Shown here in pieces: positions 18,301-25,326 of a stretch of 64,000 bases of DNA (the first letter of the stretch is position 1; every line of letters begins with the position of its first letter). The notes under the pieces were generated by a model that was not told the DNA's origin, did not search any database, and worked only from the letters and a program-made list of their open reading frames with translations. This DNA comes from Caldilineae bacterium. Its GTDB lineage: Bacteria; Chloroflexota; Anaerolineae; Epilineales; Epilineaceae. The stretch is taken from positions 1-64,000 of the forward strand of contig JACKBJ010000013.1 in assembly GCA_020634625.1 (NCBI GenBank). Direction: 5' to 3'. Both the position numbers and the translations under genes were made by a program.

Positions 18301-21300
18301 TGAACGGCAACGAGATGCTCGTCCTGGCCCTCGAGGGCGTGCCGCTCGACGTCGACGCGGCGACCGAGCGGATCGGTCCGAACCTGATGTTCCTGGACCA
18401 TGCGGTTCGGTTGGTCAACGTCACCGGCGGACGCTATCCACGGGCGCAGCTCGAGATTCGCTACACCGGCGGCAGCCCGCAGGCGGCTCTTCCCGCGTTG
18501 GTGGCCGGGGGCCAGATCTCGCTGGCGGTCGGTGACGCGGTCGTCGTCGACCACCTGGGCGGCGGCCTGAGGCGCATCGCTCCGGGCGAGGACAACCTGG
18601 GCGGCCTGGACGGCGCCTGGTTCCTCTACCTCGAAGACCTGGTCTCGGAGGGTGATCTGGCGGTCTTCACCGTCGGCCGTGCGCTGGGCGCGAGCCACTC
18701 GGCCATCGACGACGGCGCCGGCGGCCACGACTTCGGCGCCGGCGATCCCTGGTACCTCAAGCGCTTCTACGTCGACGGGCACGAGTACAACGTGGTCGCG
18801 ATCATGACCCAGACCGCCGACGGCGCCGATCCGCTCGATCCGCGGGCCTGCAACTCCGACTTCGGCTTCCTGACGATCCGCACGCCGGTGCCAAAGGGCC
18901 GGCTGCGCGGCGATGCCTATAACCACCAGGACTCGCTCTTCCAGCAGGGCTACTTCCTCGACGGCTTGCCGGATCGAATGTCGGTGATGCCGCCCTTCAA
19001 CGTCGACCATACCGTCGCCGTCGACATCGAGCGCATCGATGCGCGGAGCTTCGACGACCCGGACGGCTTCGTGGCGTGCAGCGGAGCGCTGGCACCGGCC
19101 GGCCCGCTGGTCGAGCGGATCACGGCCGAGCTGCCCGAGCCCCGCCGCGCCACCGAGCTGCGCGAGACCTACAGCATCTCGCAGACCCTGGGCACGACGC
19201 CTGCTTGGGAGACCCACCAGGCCATCGCGGCCGCGGCGGGCTACACCGAGATCGCGCTGCCCGAAGGACAGGTCTACCTGCTCACCTCGAGCTGGCGCTC
19301 GGCCTTCAACCGCCTCAGCTTCTATGGCTGCACGCCCTCGAAGGCCGGGCCCTTCGACGCGGACGATCCGCCGCCCCTCTCGCAGAACGCCCTGCGCGCG
19401 ATCGCGGACTGCTGGCGGGGCGGCATCGTGCCGGCCGACGAGACCCTGCCGCCGCCCTATGTCGGACCGCGGCTCGGCGGCGACTTCGACGGTTTGCCGG
19501 GCCCGGGCGCCGCGGCGCCGGCCTTCGGCTCCGACCTGCGCATCGAGAGCCGGGCGCTCACGCCGCAGCCGGTCGCCGGCCTCACGCTGACCTATCGCAT
19601 CGACGTCTTCAACGCCGGGCCCCAGTCGGCCGAGGCCTTCACCCTGATCGACCGCCTGCCGGCAGCCTATCGCGCCGATGACGGCGCTGGCGCCTGCGCG
19701 CCGGTCGCCGGCAGCGCCGAGATCCTGTGGTGCGGCTTCGAGGGCCTGGCCCCGGGCGAGTCGCGGACCGTCACCGTCTCGGCGCGGGTCGACGCCCAGA
19801 CGCCGGCCGCGACGCCGCTGGAGAACCTCGCGGTGGTCCAGCTCGGAGCATCCGAGCCCGATGCCGCGCTCCTCGCATGGCTCGAGCATGGGACGATCCA
19901 GGACGCCACGGAGCAGCCTGCCGCGTCCGCCGCCTTCGATCCGATGCCCGCGAACAACCGGACCGTCACGACCGTCTTCGTTCGCGCGATGGCCGATCTC
20001 AGGTTGCTCGAAGCCAGCGTGCCGAGCGAACCGCTGACCGCCGGCGAAGCCCTGAGCCTCGCGCTGCGGATCGGCAGCGACGGGCCCTCGTTCGCGCCCG
20101 GCGTCGAGCTGTCGCTCGCGCTGCCCGAGTCGGTCGCCTACCTCGAAAGCCAGGGCCTCGCCTGCGGCGGGCTCGAGCCCGGCCACTCCGGCACGCTTGA
20201 CTGCTACCTCGGCAGCCTGGCGCCGGGTCAGGAGCGCCTGTTGCGCTTCGGGCTGGCGCTGGATCCCTCGGCGCCTCCGGGTGAGCCGATCCGGCCCGAG
20301 CTCCGGCTCAGGTCGCCGGCGGCGCCCGATCCGGACACGAGCAACAGCCGCCTCCAGCTCGAGCTGGTTCCGAGCGCCGAGGCCGATCTCTGGCTGCGTC
20401 GCTCCGGCCCCGCCCTGGTGCAGCCCGGTCAGCGCTTCGACTGGGTCTACACGATCGGTAACCGCGGGCCCTCCGACGCGCGCGCCCTGCGCGTCGAGAC
20501 GGAGCTGGCCGAAGGGCTGCGCCTGATCGACGCGCCGGGCTGGTCGTGCCAGACTCCCGCCGAGGGGCGCCTCGTCTGCACGCTCGAGCGCCTGCCCGCG
20601 GGGCAGGTGCTCGAGCGGCGGCTGACGCTCGAGGTGGGCACCGATCTGCCGGCCGGTGCCGATCTCGGCGGGGTGGCCTGGCTGGCGTCGGAGACCCCTG
20701 AGCGCGAGGCGGCCGACAATCGGGTCGCCGCGAGCCCCGTGCACGTCGAGCGCCGCGCCGACCTGGAGGCTCGGATCGAGCCTCTGGGCGAGCTGCTGGC
20801 GGGCGCCGAGCTGGCCTTGCGTGTCGGCGCGCGCAATCACGGCCCGACCTGGGCCGACGGCGTCCTGATCACCCTGGAGCTGCCGGCCGGGTCCGACCTC
20901 GCCGGCTCGGCGTCCGGCTGTGTCGCGCTGCCCGGTGAACCCAGGCGGCTGCGTTGTGCCTTGCCGGACCTCGCGCCCGGCGCCTTCGATTCGGCTCAGC
21001 TCGCGCTGCGGCTCGACCCGAGCCTGGCCGAGGGCGAGGCCCTGCGAGTGGACGCGACCGCGAGCACTCGCGCGGGCGACACGAACCCGGCGAACGATCG
21101 GGCGACCTTCGAGGGCACGGTCGCTCGCCGCGCGAACCTCGTCCTGGGTGTCGAGCTCGACCGATCCGCGGTCGAGGCCGGCGGCCTCCTGGCGCTGCGG
21201 CTGCGGGTCCAGAACGAGGGGCCGTCCGTCGCCGAGGCGGTGGTCGTCACCACCGACCTGCCGCCGGGCGCCGAGCACCGCTCGGACGACGCCGGCTGCC

Positions 21301-24300
21301 AGCGCTCGTCCGCCGATCGGCTCGAGTGCGCGCTCGGCGCCCTCGACGCGGGCGAGGAGCGGCGGATCGCGATCGAGCTCGCCGCAGACGCCGCGCTGGC
21401 GGACGGGACGCGCTGGACCCTCAGGTCCGAGGCGCTGACCGCCTCGCCCGAACGGAGCCTGCAGGACAACGCGGTCAGCCGCTGGCTTCCGGTGGTGGCG
21501 CTGGCGGACCTGCGGCTTGACCTCGGGCCCTTCGATCCCGGCGGGACGGCTGGCGCTCGCGTCGATCTCGAGCCGCGGGTGAACAACCGCGGTCCATCCC
21601 TGGCCCGCGGGCTGCGGCTCCAGCTGAGCCTGCCGGAAGGCCTGACCCCGGAGCGTCTGCCGGTGCGCTGCGAGGCTGCCGGCGCGGGGCTGGCCTGCAC
21701 GCTCGGCGATCTCGAGCCCGGCGGCGGCATCGGTCTTCCCGTGACGCTGCGGCTGGACCCGGGCCTCGCGCGAGAAGCCGAGCTCGTGCTGGAGGGCCAG
21801 GCCGAGAGCCTCACGGCGATTCGACATCCTTCCGCCGCGCGCGGCACGCGCCGCATCGCGGTTGCCACCGAGGCCAGCCTGGGTCTGCGGCTCGAGGGGC
21901 CCGAAGCGGTGGCGCCGGGCAGCGCCTTCAGCTACTGGCTGGCGATCGCGAACCTTGGCCCCTCGCATGCCCGCGGCCTCCGGCTGAGGCTGGACCTGCC
22001 CGCGGCGTTGCGCTTCGCGGGCGCCTCGTCGAGCGCCTGCCTGCCGCTCGAGAGCCAGGTCGAGTGCGCCCTGGGCGGATTGCCGGCCGGCGAGGAGCGC
22101 GCGCTCCGGATCGACGTCGAGCCCGAGTCCTTGCTCGCCGAAGGGACGGAGCTGCAGGTCGAGGCGGCGCTGAGCTCGGAGACGCCCGACTCGATCCTGG
22201 CCGACAACCGGGACGCCCTCGTCAGTCGGGTTCGGAGCGCCCGCTCGGCCGACCTGCGGGTGAGCCTTGGCGCCGAGCGGACGGAGATGGTCGCCGGTGC
22301 GGAGCAGGTCGTCCTGGCACGCGCCTTCAACTTGGGGCCACGACCCGTGCAGGACGCGGTGCTGGTCCTGACGCTACCGGCTGAACTCGAGCTCGTCGAG
22401 GCCGAGGCCTGTAGCCTGGTCAGCGCCACGAGCTTGCGCTGCGCGCTCGGCGGGTTGGACCCGGGCGGGCAGGCGGAGCGCGCGCTCCGTCTCCGCCCGC
22501 GCGCGGATCTGGCCAACGCGACCCGATTGTCGATCACCGCCGAGCTGGGGTCGAGCCTCGAAGACCCGCGACCGGAGGACAATCGGGCCGGCTTCGACCT
22601 CCGGATCCGGCGCGAGGCCGACCTGTCGGTCTCGCTCCGACCCGAGGGGGCGGTCGACGAGCTGGTGGCCGGTCGACCGGTTGGCCTGCGGGTCGAGGTC
22701 GCCAACGCCGGTCCCTCCGCGAGCCGTGGGCAGGACGTCCTCGTCAGGCTGCCCGATGGGTTGGCGTTGGCCGAAGCGGTGGCCGGCTGCCGGGCCGAGT
22801 CAGCGACCGAGCTTCGCTGCGCGCTGGCCGAGCTGCCGGCGGGCGACGGCCTCGCCTTCGCGTTGCCGCTCGCGTCGAGCCCGCGTCTGGCCGATGGCGC
22901 TCGGCTCATGGTCGCGGCTGACCTGGGGACGGAGGCGGACCCGCAGACCGTCGACAATCAGGCCCGGGTCTCCCTAGGCGTTCGGGTCCTGGCCGACCTG
23001 GCCGTGAGTCATCCAGAGGATCCGATCCGGGCCGCGCCCGGAGAGGCGCTTCGCTACCGGATCCAGGTGCGCAACCTGGGGCCATCGGCCTCGGGTCCGC
23101 TGGACATCGTGCATCGGCTCGCCCCGGGCCTGAGTCTGCTGTCGCAGGATCCCGCCTGCGCCCTCGAAGACGGGTCGATCCTGCGCTGCGCCTCGGCTTC
23201 GCTCGATCCCGGCACGGTGCTGGAGCTGGCGCTGGTCGTGGCGGCGGACCGCGATCGGGCGACCGGCCTGCTGGAGTGTCTGACCGAGGTACGGGCTCGA
23301 GTGGCCGATCCGAACGTGGCCGACGATCGCGCGACGCTCGCGATCGCCCTGGCCCCGCTCGTGGATCTGCGGGCCCAGCTCTCGGCCCAGGGCCGGATCG
23401 TCGTCGCCGGCGATCCGCCGAGCTGGTCCTGGGTCTTCGGGAGCGCCACGGCCGGCGCGCCCATCCGCTACCTCGTGGACCTGGTCAATCAAGGACCCGA
23501 CCCGGCGCGGGGTGCCACCGCGCGGCTGCGCCTGCCCGAGGGCGTCCGGCCCTCGCGCGAGCATCCCGGCTGTCGCATGGAGGCGGCCGACACCATGCGC
23601 TGTGATCTGCCCGAGCTGACGCAAGGCGGCCGCGCCCGTCTGGAGCTCGAGGCGCTGCTCGCACCAGACCGAAGCCCGGGCGCCTGGCTGGAGGCCGAGC
23701 TCGAGCTTGCGTCGACCGAGCTGGAGCGGACGCCGGAGGACAATCGCGCCACGCTGCGCAGCCAGGTGCTCGCGGCGGCCGACCTCTCGGTGCGGCTCAC
23801 CTTGGACGGGGAGCGGCGTTCGCCGGGCGAGCCGGTCGAGGCGCGCATCGCGATCCGGAGCGCCGGGCCGAGCCTGGCGCGCGGTGCCGGGCTGTTCATC
23901 GAGCTGCCGGTGGGCCTGACGCCGCGCGCGTTGCCCGAGCGCTGCGAGCCGGGGCCAGGCGCGAGCGTGCTCTGCGCCCTGGGCGACCTGGAACCGGGCG
24001 AGGAGCGCGTGCTGGCGCTGGGCTTCGAGGTGGATGGCTCGGCCGAGGCCGGTCCGGTTCGGCTGTCGGCGCGGGCTGCCGCGGCCGGGACGGACCCGCG
24101 GCCGGGCGACGATCGTGCGGAGGCGACGCTCGCGATCGTGGCACCGATCGACCTGTCGGTCGTGGCGACGACCCTTGGCGAGACCTACGCCCCGGGCGAA
24201 TTGCGGGCGCGGGTGATGCGGCCGGGGGTCGCCGTCGCCGGCTTGCGCCTGGAGCATCGGATCGTGCTGCGGAATCCGGGGACGATCGCGGCGCGCGAGC

Positions 24301-24998
24301 CCTTCGTCGATCTGCGGCTGCCGGATGGGGTCCAGCTGGTGGAGGCACCCGCCGGATGCCGGCCGAGCGCCCTGCCGCGGCTGCGCTGCGAGCTGCCGGG
24401 CCTCGCGCCAGGCGCAGAGCGGGAGCTGGCCCTCGTCTCGGAGGTGAGTCCCGAGCTGGCGCAGGGCACGGAGCTGGTCCTGAGGGCCGAGGCGGGCTCC
24501 GAGGGGGTCGATCCGCGGCCCGAGGACGACGGGACCGAGAGTCGCGCTCGGGTGCTGGTCGCGGCCGACCTGGCGGTCGGTCTGGTCGCCTCGCACGAGC
24601 GGGTGCGGCCGGGCTCGGTCATCGGCCTGCGCATGACCGCCGCCAATCGCGGACCGAGCCGCGCGCGGCAGCCGGCGCTGATCCTATCGCTGCCGGGCGG
24701 CGTCGAGCTGGCCACCGCGCCGGTCGGCTGCACGCGGCTGGGCGAAGCCGGCTCGGCCTGGCGCTGCGATCTGCCCGACCTGGCTGCCGGCGAGACGCTC
24801 GAGCGCAGTGCGAGGTTGCGCTTGCTGCCTGGGCTGCGGGGCTGGCGCGAGGTGGCGGTGGGCGTCGTCGCCGCGGCATCCGAGCCCTGGCCGGCGGACA
24901 ACACCGAGCGGGTGCGACTGGAGATCGATCCCAGCGCGCCGCGAGTCGACTTCGGGGGCGGCGGTCGTCCGCTCTACCTGCCCAGCATCGGGCGCTGA
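12324..24998 (+). CDS. Giant exported DUF11/SdrD-B repeat protein (4,224 aa)
   Basis: The start is placed at ATG 12324, preceded by a G-rich tract at 7-nt spacing and giving a plausible signal peptide (MAGRAALLAVLIGGSSLVFG at ~21-40). An upstream TTG at 12126 would add 66 unlikely residues. Order: an N-terminal beta domain (~60-280), a Thr-Pro linker (284-431), a DUF11-like domain (~432-560), three SdrD-B domains (starting ~562, 745 and 898 with motifs such as FLDEDNDGRLDPGE), and a large core (~1008-2390) containing a duplicated unit with FYVDGHEYNV at ~1457 and ~2148. Then come 14 tandem DUF11 modules (~2402-4205, about 128 residues each, with NxGPS and a Cys pair), ending LYLPSIGR. It is probably a cell-surface stalk or adhesin. 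It faces away from the five-module protein and has its own strong promoter. Confidence 0.8.
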   Translation: MDDDRSFDRKASHKARIAMAGRAALLAVLIGGSSLVFGLDRAAEPRGPSSGASQAASFPSESDWTLLSTDANETGCAVHRDIATTSYAFDDDHLFLRMINHDSEDAGWPGTNGASTEARYKWWIDTLGADAMVHGTSVEEADFLLIVEDLTDNANDPDQTRDRIGEQTLMDDPTNLGFTARWDSLPYYTLGTPQAGPTTTLWARQLGAGVPGRGGLQDAYGDAIGFRLLDDTLDMYVRWDQLGLNGPANVCLIWASDIQNNNIDQAPDCDRPSAARCIPAIVLPTETPTPTATHTATPTDTATATPTATSTATRTATPTRTATATDTATATATDTATPTDTATATATRTATPTQTATPTRTATPTHTATPTHTATPTHTATPTRTPTRTSTPTDTATPTDTATPTPSRTPTATSTPTATPTDTATPTPTPVLPGLTIDKTVYLGQDAGLGCPGGEKAEDGLGAELTYCFELRNTGNTYLDEPALVDAALGVDVSSMHRLAGASFPLAPGASATWYYETQLGGSLVNEVWASARATGPDGTRLPGATEPSDRDTAEVVLHRLCSGGTLFLDEDNDGRLDPGEVGIDGLRVSLYRDDGDNRLSPADGPPLGSVTSSGGGAYAFCSYPAGDYIVELDESNFAPGQPMEDALSSLYDPVSGSEPIVDPDTDIDGDDNGFQVIAGGTSLLAGEVAERDGGSPARPAAPAQSGGRSIQTLALSLRVGQEPTDDGDGDPDTNLTLDLGLFDPDLGDQVFFDADFDGMFEPAQGEIGIPGVTVRVYRDDGASVGALDNTDSLLKSAITQSQGRFLFGGLDPGDYLLQLPETSFLVGEPLYGMVSSPGAPDPDDDVDDDDNGAPLVGAPGGIAGAAITLSASAEPVFEDGLDFTNLTYDFGLAGEGEIGDTVWLDADGNGTFDPGEGIPGVRVVLETTLGGAPLRLDRVTAADGTYHFEHLPPGEYLIRVVPSTLPRGVRPIQDYDGIQTPNRARAQLGLGAHMLVLDFGYGLPLLQDTSRAKLFYDPADADDVYVNQRGPNLLPTLRVYGQPTICNPLAPGQGNLPVTAGSNAAVDDATGQVPEDPPYSDPEGPFSPLSLESPETDYVTWNPAWISERLGSPGLLAGWSCADGLDEVSAGSAIRASGINASEKVWLRHWYEPTHLDKDLNADGCLTDLAGGPEGGPDGIPDAPMNPTPSTLDEWYPAIMTELTYLLVENDPLPLPEPEPARLQRSAPRPACGAPGPGTRIVFPVGTSLAQTQAAGPDEGQGLTSLDLDFDGQLDMLTVSDETQLPDLLGGTTLDLDGDGLVDALDGDRAPGAGALSCDELLVLHSDPVVIGPDDTVQLLDHFVRLSSVTRSGAVLEIAYAGDLKPRRFAPVLLGIGATALAGDIGPVQILAPGGSNLGQVPVGPWFVHLVDADSADDRVTLILGRGLGAPCASMEDGPNRANLQPGTPYFLKRFYVDGHEYNVTAIMSCETGGFQYLSLRAPLPKVPVTIEQHSVRLQPYGPGSDLALPPPFNHEHTILEDVASLEDFGACPLLQPAGLPEKRPEILYFGGPIGPVPPVGGEPDLLPYHGRNPVAPVGPYEDALASRWFYVLEDVNPGLAGQLREKHGALNRADPQCPTPAGAPDAFFYNEQVLSAPQHFTEFYLPALPDPVDLATGQPGCDPDSYSVTTALVDPNARMRQWRMPETGVPGEVPPRPPDLVVDYGGFDPLTGEYGAPRRASFEHDPDQPEKLVSGADGVRLYGGYPACETADCSGAESRPSILFGAGDTNILSDPVTGAPVEVLPYTDPFAPFNPQHPDAPRSDSLTFDPAFMSEFQHSGEALASLYAQITGDGQNAAQKVYHRMWYQPHYVSKLRVADDCARDIAFPALVQEYSFLPLDMTVNPSAMPPGNSQLAFPMATRAEELPVPGTLAPQGAFGYGLTSFDADFDGQPQAVQLHSEATLNAYLDEMWQALRPRIPGFPVAPIAGPRIDFDGDGTSDDGLDEDCIALNGNEMLVLALEGVPLDVDAATERIGPNLMFLDHAVRLVNVTGGRYPRAQLEIRYTGGSPQAALPALVAGGQISLAVGDAVVVDHLGGGLRRIAPGEDNLGGLDGAWFLYLEDLVSEGDLAVFTVGRALGASHSAIDDGAGGHDFGAGDPWYLKRFYVDGHEYNVVAIMTQTADGADPLDPRACNSDFGFLTIRTPVPKGRLRGDAYNHQDSLFQQGYFLDGLPDRMSVMPPFNVDHTVAVDIERIDARSFDDPDGFVACSGALAPAGPLVERITAELPEPRRATELRETYSISQTLGTTPAWETHQAIAAAAGYTEIALPEGQVYLLTSSWRSAFNRLSFYGCTPSKAGPFDADDPPPLSQNALRAIADCWRGGIVPADETLPPPYVGPRLGGDFDGLPGPGAAAPAFGSDLRIESRALTPQPVAGLTLTYRIDVFNAGPQSAEAFTLIDRLPAAYRADDGAGACAPVAGSAEILWCGFEGLAPGESRTVTVSARVDAQTPAATPLENLAVVQLGASEPDAALLAWLEHGTIQDATEQPAASAAFDPMPANNRTVTTVFVRAMADLRLLEASVPSEPLTAGEALSLALRIGSDGPSFAPGVELSLALPESVAYLESQGLACGGLEPGHSGTLDCYLGSLAPGQERLLRFGLALDPSAPPGEPIRPELRLRSPAAPDPDTSNSRLQLELVPSAEADLWLRRSGPALVQPGQRFDWVYTIGNRGPSDARALRVETELAEGLRLIDAPGWSCQTPAEGRLVCTLERLPAGQVLERRLTLEVGTDLPAGADLGGVAWLASETPEREAADNRVAASPVHVERRADLEARIEPLGELLAGAELALRVGARNHGPTWADGVLITLELPAGSDLAGSASGCVALPGEPRRLRCALPDLAPGAFDSAQLALRLDPSLAEGEALRVDATASTRAGDTNPANDRATFEGTVARRANLVLGVELDRSAVEAGGLLALRLRVQNEGPSVAEAVVVTTDLPPGAEHRSDDAGCQRSSADRLECALGALDAGEERRIAIELAADAALADGTRWTLRSEALTASPERSLQDNAVSRWLPVVALADLRLDLGPFDPGGTAGARVDLEPRVNNRGPSLARGLRLQLSLPEGLTPERLPVRCEAAGAGLACTLGDLEPGGGIGLPVTLRLDPGLAREAELVLEGQAESLTAIRHPSAARGTRRIAVATEASLGLRLEGPEAVAPGSAFSYWLAIANLGPSHARGLRLRLDLPAALRFAGASSSACLPLESQVECALGGLPAGEERALRIDVEPESLLAEGTELQVEAALSSETPDSILADNRDALVSRVRSARSADLRVSLGAERTEMVAGAEQVVLARAFNLGPRPVQDAVLVLTLPAELELVEAEACSLVSATSLRCALGGLDPGGQAERALRLRPRADLANATRLSITAELGSSLEDPRPEDNRAGFDLRIRREADLSVSLRPEGAVDELVAGRPVGLRVEVANAGPSASRGQDVLVRLPDGLALAEAVAGCRAESATELRCALAELPAGDGLAFALPLASSPRLADGARLMVAADLGTEADPQTVDNQARVSLGVRVLADLAVSHPEDPIRAAPGEALRYRIQVRNLGPSASGPLDIVHRLAPGLSLLSQDPACALEDGSILRCASASLDPGTVLELALVVAADRDRATGLLECLTEVRARVADPNVADDRATLAIALAPLVDLRAQLSAQGRIVVAGDPPSWSWVFGSATAGAPIRYLVDLVNQGPDPARGATARLRLPEGVRPSREHPGCRMEAADTMRCDLPELTQGGRARLELEALLAPDRSPGAWLEAELELASTELERTPEDNRATLRSQVLAAADLSVRLTLDGERRSPGEPVEARIAIRSAGPSLARGAGLFIELPVGLTPRALPERCEPGPGASVLCALGDLEPGEERVLALGFEVDGSAEAGPVRLSARAAAAGTDPRPGDDRAEATLAIVAPIDLSVVATTLGETYAPGELRARVMRPGVAVAGLRLEHRIVLRNPGTIAAREPFVDLRLPDGVQLVEAPAGCRPSALPRLRCELPGLAPGAERELALVSEVSPELAQGTELVLRAEAGSEGVDPRPEDDGTESRARVLVAADLAVGLVASHERVRPGSVIGLRMTAANRGPSRARQPALILSLPGGVELATAPVGCTRLGEAGSAWRCDLPDLAAGETLERSARLRLLPGLRGWREVAVGVVAAASEPWPADNTERVRLEIDPSAPRVDFGGGGRPLYLPSIGR
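13175..13618 (+). repeat. Thr-Pro-(Ala/Asp)-Thr linker repeat
   Basis: About 148 codons built from degenerate 6- and 12-bp units (ACGCCGACC-like) encode runs of TPT/TATPTDTAT. This is a low-complexity, likely extended and possibly O-glycosylated linker between the N-terminal beta domain and the first DUF11-like domain. The repeat nature makes it prone to length change and to assembly error. Confidence 0.85.
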
Positions 24999-25131
24999 GG
25001 GCGATGGCAGGCCGTGGAGGCGGCATGCCGATATCAGGCGGCCGGGGACGTCGTTCCCACTTGGGCGTCTCGAGCCCAGCATGCTCCTGAGCAGGCGCAG
25101 CCTGCCGATCGGCGCCATCTTCGGTCCGATC

Positions 25132-25199
25132 TGACCTGCCCGCCTTCTCGCGCTCCAAGCCTAACGTCGGACCTGGACTCATTCCAGGGGGGCAGGTCA
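25132..25199. mobile_element. 68-bp inverted-ended element, copy B
   Basis: Same length and same termini (TGACCTGCCC...GGGCAGGTCA) as copy A at 6955-7022. It ends directly at a tRNA-like 3' half and so may mark the junction where the 5' half of that tRNA was lost. Non-coding. Confidence 0.6.
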
Positions 25200-25240
25200 G
25201 AAACCGTAGGCTGCAGGTTCAATTCCTGTCTGGCCCGCAC
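25200..25240 (+). pseudogene. tRNA 3' half remnant (tRNA-Trp type)
   Basis: AAACCGTAGGCTG matches the anticodon-stem/variable-loop portion seen in tRNA-Trp. It is followed by a T-arm (GCAGG, loop TTCAATT, CCTGT) and an acceptor strand CTGGCCCG. The anticodon itself and the whole 5' half are missing, replaced by the 68-bp element. A terminator-like hairpin follows. This is either a truncated tRNA gene or an attachment site. The Trp assignment is tentative. Confidence 0.5.
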
Positions 25241-25243
25241 ATA

Positions 25244-25276
25244 GAGAAGCCCGCTACGGCGGGCCTCTCTCTCTTT
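25244..25276 (+). terminator. Terminator after tRNA remnant
   Basis: GCCCGC-TACG-GCGGGC (25249-25264) forms a perfect 6-bp stem with a 4-nt loop. TCTCTCTCTTT follows, a plausible U-rich tail. Position right behind a tRNA 3' end is typical of tRNA terminators. Confidence 0.65.
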
Positions 25277-25326
25277 CCCCCAGCGACCGATGGCGCACGA
25301 GCCTTGGTTGCGGCATGCTTGCGCCC

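Noticed and set aside
17892..21968. Very long reverse open frame (1,358 codons) inside the giant surface gene
   Set aside because: It is antisense to a well-supported repeat protein, its translation is Arg/Gln/Gly-rich with no domain, and long antisense frames are expected at this GC content.
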